DNA of 64,000 nt from Larix kaempferi (GCA_027924585.1 BSBM01000370.1:25043501-25107500); one strand, 5' to 3'. Shown: positions 33,544 to 44,818, counted from the stretch's first letter. Numbers and translations are program-made. Notes: a model not told the origin generated them from the sequence alone.

Positions 33544-34327
33544 GTGCTTTATTTCCCAAAAATGACCATGGTCCCATTGTCAACAAAACACTCCACAAAA
33601 TACAACAGAAGATCCTGCAACACATGGAAAACGTAGAAGCACCTTTATCAACAATGCAACAATATATGAGAAGGTTTATTATCGTGATAGGTACTTGAAA
33701 TGCAATTAAAGGGGGGAACCTTTGTTCATGATCTGTTCTTGAAAAAAACACAATGGACCTACAATGAATTTCTTTTAGGTTGTTTATCTATTTTGTTTAG
33801 TAGGGTATTCCAACACAGTGGTATGACTACATTCAACCTCATATACGAAGACAGATTGGAAGCATTGGGTAGAGAGGTTGTCATAGGAGCACGACCTATG
33901 GGACTTTGTTGAGAAAGGAGTGAAAATATCTTTCTATCTAGATCACTTCTTGGAGTTGGAGGATAACACCATCATCCATCCACCATAGTCATATACACTC
34001 GATGTACTCACTCAATCCACTCACTAGATGCCTTAAGTAGGCCCTCATAAAATTCAGGTGGAGATAGATCACCATATTCCTTGGCCAAATAAGATATGCT
34101 TTGTGTGCCACTTACAGGAGTTGGATACAGCTACGCACCTTATTTTAAAGTGTCCCTTCTTCTACAAGTTCAGAGGGCACTATTGCTACCTCTAAAGGGA
34201 CTTGGGGAGATCCCTCTCCACTTTCTTTAGACATCACGATCATAGATTCCTAGCCCTCTTCATAAATAAGATACTCAATCATAGTTATTAGTTTTTGCAT
34301 CCCCTACCCCACCTTGTGAGCATCAAG
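33544..34327 (+). pseudogene. Continuation of the retroelement remnant, no intact domain
   Basis: Short frames follow the SINE (for example ISNCALFPKNDHGPIVNKTL). Near 34110-34190 there is a further Cys/His-containing stretch. They are consistent with the 3' end of gag but too decayed to name. The last three bases before the CACTA element are AAG. Confidence 0.4.
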
Positions 34328-34983
34328 CACTACAAGGAAAAGGTCCTGTAGCGGAGGTCACAGCGGATGTTTTTAGTGTTACAAGAATGGAAAAAATTGT
34401 CAAAAAAATCTCCGCTACGACCTCCGCCAATGGTGGTGGATGTTTCTATGGAGATCATAATGGATACAATTTATAACTAAAAAATACTCGACTGCCAGAG
34501 GAGTTAATGGAGTTTAGTTTACCGGTGCGCACAACATAAATTAAGCGCACTAGTGTGTTTCCTACTATGATGCACCGATGTTGTATAATTAGGACGAACG
34601 CATTGGTGCACTCAACCAGAACAAGCACCAGAAAGAATCAATTTTCAACGCCGCACCAGTGCTTGAGTATAGTAAATATTCATCGGTCTATCTATACAAA
34701 ATAAACACACCGGTGTGATATTTTATACCATATGCACTATACATTTTCCATTATATTTAAATTTAATGGTGTAGTACATTTATCCGGTTCATTTCATACA
34801 CGAATGCACTGACACATTTAATAGTAGAACACACCAGTGCTTACAAATATTAACATGGCCTGGAGCATTTTAACACATGAAACGCACTGCCTGGCTTAAA
34901 AATTAAAAATCAGTTGGCATAAGTTTTGATCGTTCTTGGCGCGCATAAGCAATCTACATGCACCAGTGCGATTAATAAAATAA

Positions 34984-35160
34984 AACACACCGGTGCTCAA
35001 TGTTATAAATGCACTGGTGCTCAATGTTATAAATGCACTGGTGCTCAATGCTATAAACGCACCGGAGATCAATTCTATAAACACATCGACGCTCAATGTT
35101 ATAAACACATCAATGCTCAATGTTATAAACGCACCGATGCGCATGTTTAGTTTATACGCA
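34984..35160. repeat. 24-bp tandem array in the left CACTA arm
   Basis: The word GCTCAATGTTATAAA and variants starts at 34995, 35019, 35043, 35067, 35091, 35115 and 35139, an exact 24-bp period, each with one CACCGGTG-like word. The unit is divisible by three and gives an eight-residue repeat in translation, which I take as a by-product. Confidence 0.92.
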
Positions 35161-35829
35161 CTGGGGCGCAATGGTAGTTTAAACACACCGTAATATGATT
35201 CTTTGAGGAATGACTACTGATATTTCATTCATATATATATATATATATATATAATTTTTTAGTTTTTTAATTCCATTATTCATCTTAAATTGAAATATTT
35301 GTTTATAGTAAAATTTATTTCAATTTTAATTGTTGAAATTATTTATTTGGATTAATTTCTTATATCATAGATGCAAGAATCTATTGTAATTTTTAATCAC
35401 CCATACATTTAATTACCAATTTACCATTTATGATTGTTGCATGGCATTGAATAATTTATTTTTGCTCCATCTTGAATGAAAATACATATTTTTTTCTTTG
35501 AATTTGTTTTATCAATGTACCATTTCACATGTAACATTTGACAATAATATTGAAGAATGCAATAAAATAAAAAAGTTTATTTATATATATCAATAAAAGT
35601 GCCTTTGTCATACATGCATGTAATTATTTTTACACTTATTGGTAACTCGTCTTTGAATTCAGACACTATGTCCAGTACATTATTATACAAAATGTTTGAT
35701 TTTCACAAACAATTATTCGAAAATATACAACAAGCTACAACAGCTTGCATTAACATCAAAATTAAATACGGAGCATCATTCTTCACTGGAAATGTTATCG
35801 GTGCTAGAGCAACTTGCATCAATTGGGTT

Positions 35830-38530
35830 ATTTGGCCGAATGTTATGTTGATTGGGTCGATTGTTTTCCTCTTCTTCAGCTTCCATCTGTAAACATAAAA
35901 AAATAAAGTATACTGAGTGTATCTACATTACCAACGGGAATAATGAAAAATAAATAGATAGTATACATTAATATAAATTGAAAAGCGACATACCATAGAA
36001 ATAATCGACTCATGAATGATACACATTCTCTCAAAACAAAATCGCATGCCTTCTATCAACAAGTCTTCTGTTGGCTCCACTCAATACTTTATTTTATGCA
36101 AGTGTTATGTCCTGTCACAAATTATAGATTTAATATAATTTTTTTTTTTGTTCTTTTATTAATTATAAAATGAGAGAAGTAAAACAACATAGAGACTTAC
36201 AAAATCCACAATTAATTTTTGATACGCCAACATATACTCACAACCCTTGCTTAACCCAATGTCAGTCAATTCTTCTAATGGCTCCTCTTTGTATGTTAAC
36301 ACCTGTTTGAAGGCATGAGAGGATTGCCAGTGAAAACAAATTAAAGAAAATTTAATATAACAATCACAACCACTGTGAAATATTTATTTCTTACAACGAA
36401 ATAAAAAATACTAACAAACTTTGCTATCAACCCCATTTTTCCTTGTCGTCATGTCTTGTGTGCTCACTGGGTTCCATTTTATTTTTCTTTTGCAACAAAG
36501 CAATTGACAATTAATATTTAATGTCGAATTAATTAATGAAATGTATGAAATAAACCTAAAACCCCATGATTTCATAGATTTGAAGCACGTTGTTGTTGAG
36601 ATGGTTCTTCCTGCGATGCAATTATGTCCATTTCCTTGACCATCTCCTTGTACACTTTCTTGGACATCCTTACTGGCATATTTTTATTTTATTTTTTTAA
36701 ATTTGCAATTGTATAATTAAAAAAGAGGTTCAAAAATTACATGGTTGCTAGCTAGCGTAGGCGGCCTGGGGTGGTGAAACCACCATCCCATTCGCTCAAA
36801 AATGCTAGGAAGATTAATAACTTTACAAAAAGGACTTGTCTAAGGGGACCAGGTTTGATATAAGTCTTTACATAACAGACCAGAGAACAAACCAATTCAT
36901 AAAAACAGACTATAAAGCCAAAATAAACATAAACATTTAAAGTCACAGTGAGAGCTTGGGACTGCCAGTGCCAACCTAAGTGCTTGCTTCTTCATTATGA
37001 GGGCTTGATTTACCCTCAATAATTGGATAGCTGCCGAAGAAATCATCATCCCAACTCTGGGGAGGGATCTTAGGCATCAATGATTTTGTTTTGTGCCAAG
37101 GGGAAGGGTCCCCTTTAGTCTTCCAAACACTCTTATAGTGTAGAGAGTTGATGGTAGATGGAATGGGAAAGGTGACTGCAAGGGGAGGGTCCCCTGGAGT
37201 GGCTCCAAAGGCTAGCGAGACCAACCCCGAAGGAGTGCCCTCGGCAGCAACGAAAACATCAGCAACGATGACCTCCATATCCTTAGAATTTGGTGTAGCT
37301 CCATATGCATAAGAGACCATTCAAACTGAGTGCCATGTGCAACAGCGGAACCATCAATGTTTTTGACAGGCTCGGCTTGACCAAATCCCCCGCGAAGAAA
37401 CATGCAACTTTCCAAGGAGTATTGCCTCCAACTAAGCTGGAGTCCAAAGTCACCATATTTTCATACAAGTGAACCAAGTTGGCCCTGATGTCCAAAATGG
37501 ATGTCTTGGTAGTGTTCCAATTAGCCATCATCTCCTCAACCAGAGTCCCCATCATATTTTTGACCAACCAATAATAATTAATCTGGTTCCCTTGGCTACT
37601 GAAGGCGAGAATTTATGCAACCCTACTAGATTCCCAATCATCAATTAGCCGACGAATAGGAGCCGAGACGTTGCCTGTGTAACCACTAATGACCGCCTTA
37701 TTCATGCTGGAGGGGTTGCATAACGACCGACGCCATGACCTGCACCTATTCTGGAGGTTCCACATGGTCCAGGCATAGTGTAGAAATCGAGCTCACAGGA
37801 TATGAAAATATGAGCAAAGCAGTCCACAACGGAATTCTACGTAAGTTTGCAAATGAGGGTGGTGAATATCCCATCCCTCATATCTCGAGACTTGGAGAAG
37901 GAGCACAGAGGATACACACGTGGGAGCACCATGGTCCGACCGCTCGAGTTAATGAGAAGAGACGTAATCATCCGAGTCCAACACAGGCGCATTAACTGCT
38001 TCCTCATTCCCAACCCAACATCCTCCTTATTAACTACTCTGCACGAGTGCATGGCAGCTTTCCAAGGAGGGGATAGGTGCTACATGCAGCCACCAGGTGG
38101 GAAATCCAGGATGCCATCTATGGGTTGAACGTGGATGATACCCGCATCCGGGGCCCTATTGGTACATTTCACATATCACTTCGTTCACCCTTTGGGATTC
38201 TCATAATCTTCCTGAAAATGTAATGACATTAAACTATTTTTCTATTGATATGAAAAATAAATATGATAGAATTAAAATTATTGAAAGGCCTGGGTTGGAA
38301 CCACTCATCGGGACCAACTTGAAAGGCGTGCCTAAGATTATCTCAGTGTGCAATCAACTGTGCCAGCAACATATTGTTCCCCTTGAGTGATGTCACTTCC
38401 TCATAGAACTTGAGGAGGCTGATAACTCTCAAGAGGTGTCTAGTCTGAGGCATAATGAGACGAGGGTATAAATATCTCTCCCTCTCCCTGGCATCCCACT
38501 CTCTGTGGAAGTTGTACTAATTTACCTGTG
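35830..38530 (-). pseudogene. Remnants of a spliced gene inside the CACTA element
   Basis: Minus-strand blocks look coding and are bounded by splice-like sites. They are WDARERERYLYPRLIMPQ to LLAQLIAH (about 38345-38515), KKVYKEMVKEMDIIASQEEP (about 36600-36660), YKEEPLEELTDIGLSKG then EYMLAYQKLIVDF (about 36200-36300, followed by GTAAGT), EDLLIEGMRFCFERMCIIHE (about 36000-36080, followed by GTATGT), and MEAEEENNRPNQHN after an AG (about 35840-35890). The position suggests an accessory transposase gene of a CACTA element, but I do not recognise a named domain with certainty. The GC-richer section 36740-38140 between blocks may be captured foreign sequence. Confidence 0.42.
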
Positions 38531-40469
38531 CCTTGCGCTGCTCCTGCACCTTGTGGAAATCACGTTGATGTTTCAAATATAATATAACTCAGTCTCACAA
38601 GATTACATAGAAAAGAATTATAACAAGATTATATCTACCAAAATAAAATATTAAATTTTTTTCCAAAAAAAGGAAAACTGGTGCGCCATAAATATTAGTA
38701 ACACAACAGTGCGTTTATATATTGGAAGCACCGACAAGCGGTGCGCTACAATATATATGACACCGCTTATATCAAAAAATTTAAAATTGATTTCGACGGT
38801 GCGCTTAAATCTTATTAGCGCACCATTATTCTTATGCATCGAATTTAAACAACAATAATTTATTTGAAATATATTCATGGTGCACCTATTCCACGTTCCC
38901 GCACCGTGAACTAGTGCCTTTACATGACATATGAGCACCAATAGTTGTGTGTTCATGGGTTTATAAGCGATGCGCTTATATACTGGAGGCACCAACGAGC
39001 TATAAGCTACAATATATATGTCGCATCGTTGGTTATATATCAAATTTTTTAAATTTAATTGGACTGTGCACCTAAATATTATTAGCGCACCATTATTCAA
39101 ATGCACCAAATTTAAAAAATTATAAATTATTTTAAAGATATTTACGGTGCCCCTATGCCACGCCAGCCCATCGTACCACCGAAACACAGGAACATTTTAC
39201 ATAGGAACACCGTTAATTGTGTTTTCACGAGTTTATCAAAGGTGTCACTGGTGCACCTATTTCACGTAATTGCACCATTGTCGATGCGTTGACGTGACAT
39301 ACGTGCACCGTATATAGATGATTATGGATTTATTGTACCAATACCGGTGCGCTAGACAATAATAAGCACTGTAATTCCGGTGCCCTTTATAATACTAAAC
39401 ACATCGGTTTCTATGATAATTTAGTGTTTTAGTAGGTGTATCAACAATGCGCTTACTTCACATCATTGCACCGATATCCGGTGCGCATTAGTGGCATAAG
39501 TACACCGTTAAACGTTGATTATTTTTGCAATAAAATGTGTGGTTACCAGTGTGTGTATTACACTTAAGGGCACTGTAATACCGGTTTTCTTCAATGTGTA
39601 ACGCACCGATGACCATTTGTGGGTTTTATTTATTTTTTTTTCCGTGTTGTGGGGTGCGTTCGAGTCGTTCAGCTCGCACCACTGCCGATGCACCCTATAA
39701 AACTTTACAGGTTGCACCGTATATCGGTGCAAGCCGAACGTTTCAAACGCACTGCGCAAAATTTTTAATTTAAAAAAAAAAAAGGTAAATTTAAGGTTGA
39801 ATTTTAAAAACTAAATCGATAAAAAAATATTTTGTGAAGTAACAAACATTTTACCTGTTGAACAACGCCTCGAGGAGGCATATTGGCAATGTAAGGTAAA
39901 TTTGTTTTTTTCCAAAATGGTTTCGCAAAATTCAAACGAACCAAACCGCCAATAGAATACAACAATGCATCCACGTGGACCACGGATGTCATTGCGTCCA
40001 GGTGGGTGAAGGGAAGCACAGGCACAAAGGGGCTCAGACACGCTGAAGTGGAGTGAAAATGAGTTTTTTTTTATTAAACCCTGCACCGGTGCGCTTGACG
40101 TTAGAACGCATCGGTGCAATCCAAAGTCGAAAGCACTGGAATGAGCTGATATTAAAATATTTTATTTTTTTAATAAAATAAAAAATGTTTTTTGATGCGT
40201 TGTGTTTATCCACCCGCACCAGTGCGTAAATAGCATTTAGAGCACCAGGAATGGTTTTGAAATATTTTGTCGATTATAAAATTATATATATATATATATT
40301 TGATAAATTGAATTGCGGTGCGTTACAGTCTTTTGAACGCCCCGGTGCATTGAACTAAGGATGCACCCTTGTTATACTTTTGAGATATATGTTTTAAGAA
40401 AATAGATTATAAAATAGTGTTCGGTGCGTTAGGTTTTGGTGAAACTCATCGGTGTGGTTATCATTAATG

Positions 40470-40790
40470 AATGCACCGTGTTTAGTTTTTACTTAAACAT
40501 TTTATTTTTTAAATAAAAGAGTATGTGGTGCGGTGGTTTCTATGTAACACACCGGTGTCGGTGTATGTGATGCAATGCACCGTGTTTAGTTTTTACTTAA
40601 ACATTTTATTTTTTAAATAAAAGAGTATGTGGTGCGGTGGTTTCTATGTAACACACCGGTGTCGGTGTATGTGATGCAATGCACCGTGTTTAGTTTTTAC
40701 TTAAACATTTTATTTTTTAAATAAAAGAGTATGTGGTGCGGTGGTTTCTATGTAACGCACCGGTGCCGGTGTATGTGATGGAATGCACCG
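40470..40790. repeat. 104-bp tandem array in the right CACTA arm
   Basis: AATGCACCG starts at 40470, 40574, 40678 and 40782, an exact 104-bp period. Copies are nearly identical and each carries GGTGCGGTGG and ACACACCGGTGTCGGTGT (ACGCACCGGTGCCGGTGT in the last). The array amplifies the presumed transposase-binding words. Confidence 0.93.
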
Positions 40791-41032
40791 TTGTTGTTAT
40801 TTCAAAATTATGTTGGTTTGATAAAGATGATTTCAGGTCGCAGTGCGACAAATCAGGATGCACTGGTGCGCTTAGGTTAGAGATGCATTCATGCAATTAT
40901 GTTGAAAGAGCACTGGAATAAAAACCTCTGCTAAAACCTCCGGCCGCTAGCCTCTGCTAGAAATGGATATTTCGGCTCTTTTGCGAGGAGCATACACTGT
41001 AACCTCTTCTAAAGGGACTTTTTCTTATGGTG

Positions 41033-41262
41033 AGTATGATCAACTCATACTTTCACGTTTCTCTATCATATCAATCGACAAATATTCATAGTATTTAAAA
41101 CCATAAAGTATCATTGCTTCATATTTCAACATGCAATATTCTCCACAAGGTTGGTATCCACCCATGCCGTGGCAAAAATGAACCCCTCTAAGAGTCAATA
41201 CACTTTGGAAACAATGGTTGGCGAGGGCCATCTCCATATGGGAATATGGAGATGGCTACGAG
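41033..41262. other. Unassigned junction between CACTA and Copia, with a perfect palindrome
   Basis: GCCATCTCCATAT (41227-41239) is followed by GGGA and its exact inverse ATATGGAGATGGC (41244-41256), a 13-bp perfect hairpin lying 6 bases before the point where LTR homology begins. GAGTATGATC at 41032-41041 recurs right after the 3' LTR (59649-59658). Confidence 0.6.
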
Positions 41263-42184
41263 TAAACAAGGATCAAGATGCTTACTCTGAGAAAGAGTGC
41301 TGCGAGAAGGAAGCTTAAGGTCACATTGCATTCTCCGAGAAGAAGTGATCTATTATATATTATAGTGAGTTGACTTGTTTATTTTGATAGGGAATTTTAT
41401 CCCCTTATAGAGTATACAAGTCTAATCTAATGTTGAATTTGACATAGGCTCTAGGAACTGTCTGGGACTTCTTAGAGTGGGGTCAAATTAACACTAGAGC
41501 TGTATGGGTGAATTGGATTTGCATGTGAGGAGATGAACATCAACAAGGAAAACTTTTACGTGATGAAGAAATAATCAAGAAGTCCCAAACAACATTGAAG
41601 AAGTCATTGAAGAAGGATTGAAGACAAATAGCAAGTGAGCTCCGAAGATAAATAAAAGACGAAGATCAAAACAGGCAAGTCGTCCCCAATGAAAGAAGAC
41701 AAGTTGGCCCCATAGTGAAATTATAGGTGAGCTGAAGAATATAAATAAAGTTTCCAACATTTTATTTTTACATCATCATATAATCTCTTCTTCTCCACTT
41801 GTGCACACTTCTCGAGGAAGGCTTAACAAAGGCAAGAAGCAAGAAACTTTGGGTTCTTATCTCTTCTCAAAGGTTCACTATCCCCCCTATAGATTCAATA
41901 GGGTTTCTTGTGAAAGGAGGGAACACTCTTATTTGCCAGGGTTTCTTCATGAATGGTGTTGTACTTGAATTGGATTAATTTCTTCTAAGAAAAGTTGGTT
42001 GGGTTTTCTCCCTATTGGGTTTCCCAAGATAAAATGGTGTGTCTCTTTTGCATGGTTATCTTTAAGTGTTCCATGTTTTATTTCTGCTGCAAATGAATGG
42101 TGATATTACTTTCAAGTGTAACTGTGGGATGAAATGAATGCCTAAAAGAACTGAAAATTGTACTACTAAGTTAAAAATTCAACA
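41263..42184 (+). repeat. 5' LTR of the Copia element (5'-truncated)
   Basis: It matches the 3' LTR from TAAACAAGG onward through ATGCTTACTCTGAGAAAGAG and ends at AAAATTCAACA before the PBS. The U3 start present in the right copy is missing. Confidence 0.9.
41740..41747 (+). promoter_or_regulatory. TATA box in the Copia 5' LTR
   Basis: TATAAATA lies in the middle of the LTR; the same word is conserved at 59198-59205 in the other LTR. Confidence 0.6.
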
Positions 42185-43284
42185 TGGCATTAGAGAAGTT
42201 ATGAAAGAAGCCATTGCCAGTGATTGTTTCTTCCCTAATTATGAAATTCGGGCTTCCAAGTTTGGACACTTCTGACCACATATTGGACTTTAAATTAGTG
42301 TTTTAGAACTCGCCTTGGTTGGGAGCATTTATCTGCGGGGGTTCGAAAAGGTAGGGCCTTGAAAAAGTAAGCTCGAAAAATTAGGCCCAGAAAAATAGGG
42401 TATGAAAAAAACATACACAGAAAAATACTGTCCGAAAAAATAGGGTTCAAAAAAGCAAGCCTGAAAAACAATGTCAAAAAGGTAGGGACGAAAAAGCAAG
42501 TCCAAAAAAAGCAAGGCCAAAAAAGCATGTCCAAAATTGCAGACTTGGAGATTAGGAAATGGAGGTTTCTAAGAGTCAAAGCAAGCAAGAAAGTCAACCT
42601 CCTGCAGCTCATGCAAGAAAAGGAAAAGAAAGAAGAATTTTTTATAAGAAAAAACATATGGAGGATCAACTCCAGTTCAAGAATAGAAGAAGAAGGATCT
42701 TTCAAGTATCAAGTGCTATAATTTCCATGCATTTGGTCACTATGCTTATTAATATCCTCAGAAGAAAAGGAATGGAAAGCACCATGCATCAATAGTTGAT
42801 GTTGATGAGCATCCACCACAAAAGAAAACAAAACTTGATGTTGAAACATCTTGATAAAAATAAGTCTTGACAAAGAAGACAACTCTACACTTGCATACTA
42901 GGTATCACAAAGAAGTCTTCCAAAGCTCCAGGGAGAGCTTGAGGATATTTATAAGGGTTGTACACTTTGCAAGAATGCTAAGGGATCTTTTCGAGTGGTG
43001 ATGGTAGATCCGAGGGGATCTTGGATCTAGTGCATTTAGATCAGGTTCCAGGAGTTCAAGGCTCTAGAAGAGAACTTGACGAAGAAGAAAATCACGATGT
43101 TGAGGTCATACAATGGAGGATAGTATACCTCCAAGTACTTCAATGATTTTTGCAAGGAGGTAAAGATCAAGAGGGATTGAACAACAAAGATACGTATCTA
43201 ATGTTTTAAGCAGTGAGTTTTATTTACTTAAATTAAATTGATATCTTGTTGATGGATACCATAACTATTTTATTAGTATTGGTT
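42185..43284 (+). pseudogene. Copia PBS, gag and integrase remnants
   Basis: Directly after the LTR, TGGCATTAGAGA is a decayed initiator-Met-type PBS. Near 42712-42850 the frame KCYNFHAFGHYAY is a gag zinc knuckle with one Cys changed to Phe. Near 42940-43040 GCTLCKNAKGSF and LDLVHLDQV are GAG-pre-integrase/integrase start. Near 43070-43190 TMLRSYNGG, stop, YTSKYFNDFCKEVKIKRD is the integrase core around its second catalytic Asp (S-D-N-G-G is usual; here S-Y-N-G-G, so the Asp is lost). Multiple stops make it non-functional. Confidence 0.8.
42345..42540. repeat. Degenerate minisatellite, about 15-bp unit, in the Copia gag region
   Basis: About 13 units of the form GAAAAA plus 8-10 variable bases (GTAAGCTC, TTAGGCCCA, GCAAGTCC, GCAAGGCC) follow each other. 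The array is strongly purine-biased on the plus strand. Confidence 0.8.
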
Positions 43285-43300
43285 AACACTTGTGGACATG
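43285..43300 (+). repeat. 16-bp target-site copy 1 (left of LINE A)
   Basis: AACACTTGTGGACATG occurs here, between the two LINEs at 49883-49898 (identical), and after the second LINE at 56410-56425 (one T to C change). Confidence 0.92.
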
Positions 43301-43444
43301 CGGATCCTAGCATTAACAATGTCCCACAACATTTTGGAGTCGATGGTGTTAACAATCGGTCTCAAATGAGCGTTTTTTAGAGGTGTCGGGCAGCCGCGAT
43401 CCATCTAGGGTTTGCCGCTCTTAGGTCCTGCGTTTGCAGCCGCC

Positions 43445-44686
43445 ATGGCTGTGCCTGGGGGAGGGTCCCCCCCTCCCTCCCTTTCCATCTCTGCGGAAGA
43501 GGCCTTCAGAATTCTTACTAATCCGCGTGGAAAGAAACCGGCGACCATTGCGATTCCCAAATTCATCAAAAAAATGAACGAAATTCCTGAAGTCGAGATC
43601 CCATCGGAAAGCACCATTAAAACTGCTCTGGCCCTCTCATCCCGTGGACTGGTAGGCCAGTTCATGGGCCTGTGGCCAACGGCGCGAACTACAGATGATT
43701 GGATACAACGGAATTGGAGGCCTGATCTGAAACATAGTGTAACGTGCTACCCAGTAGGAAGAGGTTTTTACATTTTTGAATTCATCTCAAAAGATGATAG
43801 AGACCTAATCTTCAGAAACGGGCCCTATTTCATGGGGGCTCAAGGACTCTACCTCAACCGATGGACACCGGACTTTGATCCTAGCATTGACGTCCCAAAG
43901 GAGGTACCGGTCTGGGTAAGACTTCCAAACCTGCCTGCTCATTGCTGGAACCCTGATGCGCTGGAAAAAATTGGAAACCGCCTGGGAAGGTACATAGATA
44001 AAGCTGACCCAAAGGGGCAATATTCGTGTGCCCGAATCTGTGTGGAGGTTGATCTAGAAGCAGGTCTACCAGAAGCAATCAAAATATCTATCGGTCCCTG
44101 GAGTCATTTTCAAAAACTGGATTATGAGCAACTGCCATTTAAATGCAGGCTCTGCCATGAGCATGGACATTTTCAAAGATCTTGCCCAAAAGCCCAATCC
44201 CAGGAGGAGAATGAGGGTTGGCAACAAGTCAAGAAATCAAAAACATCAGTCAAGATCCCTGAAAAAAGATCCATGAATACAGGACAAAATCCACCGTCAA
44301 AAGAACCTTTCAAAATCAAAGAGACTGTATCGGGGAAAAAAGCAGCTGATCAGACCAATGTCCCCACTTCGAGCAAGGTAAACCATTCTCAGGACTCAGA
44401 TATAGAAATAATCGGGCTGGTTGATACAAATACCAACCATGAAGGTAGTCTTGAAGCTGGAGAAATCCCCCAAGGTAACGAGGGAAAGCCATCCCAAGAT
44501 CAAACAGACAACCAATCTCCGGACTCCCCGAAAATCTTATCTGATCCAAAGACCCCAAAAGATCTGGATCACGAACCCACCAATCTGGACTCTGATTCAG
44601 GGGGATGCACAGATGAAGAGGCCTCAGATTCTAGCAGCTCACATGCTACCCCCAATCAGCCTGCCAAAGCTCTAGGCCGCAAATAA
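43445..44686 (+). CDS. LINE A ORF1 protein: DUF4283 plus zinc knuckle (premature stop)
   Basis: The ORF1 protein should bind element RNA in the retrotransposition particle. The start at 43445 has an ideal context (GCCGCCATGG); the open frame extends upstream only without an ATG. Residues about 50-200 are the DUF4283 domain (RGLVGQFMGLWPTARTTDDW, DDRDLIFRNGPYFMGAQGLY, VPVWVRLPNLPAHCWN). Near residue 240 there is an intact CCHC knuckle CRLCHEHGHFQRSC. The C-terminal 170 residues are polar and probably disordered. The TAA at 44684 is followed, in the same frame, by 43 more codons to a second TAA at 44816 directly before the ORF2 ATG. The corresponding region of LINE B is inside ORF1, so the first TAA is probably a mutation removing a basic tail (SKQGKGRKRAPTPKK). 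Confidence 0.88.
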   Translation: MAVPGGGSPPPSLSISAEEAFRILTNPRGKKPATIAIPKFIKKMNEIPEVEIPSESTIKTALALSSRGLVGQFMGLWPTARTTDDWIQRNWRPDLKHSVTCYPVGRGFYIFEFISKDDRDLIFRNGPYFMGAQGLYLNRWTPDFDPSIDVPKEVPVWVRLPNLPAHCWNPDALEKIGNRLGRYIDKADPKGQYSCARICVEVDLEAGLPEAIKISIGPWSHFQKLDYEQLPFKCRLCHEHGHFQRSCPKAQSQEENEGWQQVKKSKTSVKIPEKRSMNTGQNPPSKEPFKIKETVSGKKAADQTNVPTSSKVNHSQDSDIEIIGLVDTNTNHEGSLEAGEIPQGNEGKPSQDQTDNQSPDSPKILSDPKTPKDLDHEPTNLDSDSGGCTDEEASDSSSSHATPNQPAKALGRK

Positions 44687-44818
44687 ATAAAAAAACACAG
44701 GGAAGAGAAAGCCATTCAAGATATAAACAAAGGAGCACAGCAAACCATTGATTCAATGATTACTAGATCAAAGCAAGGCAAGGGCCGCAAAAGGGCCCCC
44801 ACTCCTAAGAAAGTTTAA
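44687..44818 (+). pseudogene. Detached C-terminal end of LINE A ORF1
   Basis: Forty-three codons in the ORF1 frame (HREEKAIQDINKGAQQTIDS to RAPTPKKV) follow the premature stop and end in TAA at 44816-44818, adjacent to the ORF2 ATG with no spacer. Confidence 0.75.

Larger units (their letters stand above)
34328..41032. mobile_element. CACTA (En/Spm-type) transposon, about 6.7 kb, degenerate
   Basis: The left end is CACTACAAGGAAAAGGTCC, the classic CACTA terminus. The right end, reverse-complemented, is CACCATAAGAAAAAGTCC. Inward, both ends continue comparably: CTGTAGCGGAGGTCACAG versus CTTTAGAAGAGGTTACAG. Both arms (34490-35200 and 38680-40920) are packed with CACCGGTGC-like GC words in either orientation in otherwise AT-rich DNA, as expected of subterminal transposase-binding repeats. 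No TNP2-like transposase frame is seen, so it is non-autonomous or dead. The 3-bp flanks (AAG, AGT) do not match. Confidence 0.82.

Noticed and set aside
34926-35193. Protein with an eight-residue repeat (NVINALVL-like)
   Set aside because: The frame is a by-product of the 24-bp DNA period in the CACTA arm; three frames on two strands are open for the same reason.
35230-35255. Promoter TATA region at the (AT)n tract
   Set aside because: It is a simple dinucleotide repeat, like those at 12236 and 40283, without an associated gene.
37837-38128. Named plant transposase-associated domain
   Set aside because: The minus-strand frame resembles such proteins only loosely (MRDGIFTTLICKL), not enough for a call.
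34325-41035. Matching 3-bp target-site duplication for the CACTA element
   Set aside because: The flanks are AAG and AGT, so no duplication can be claimed; the right end has probably mutated.
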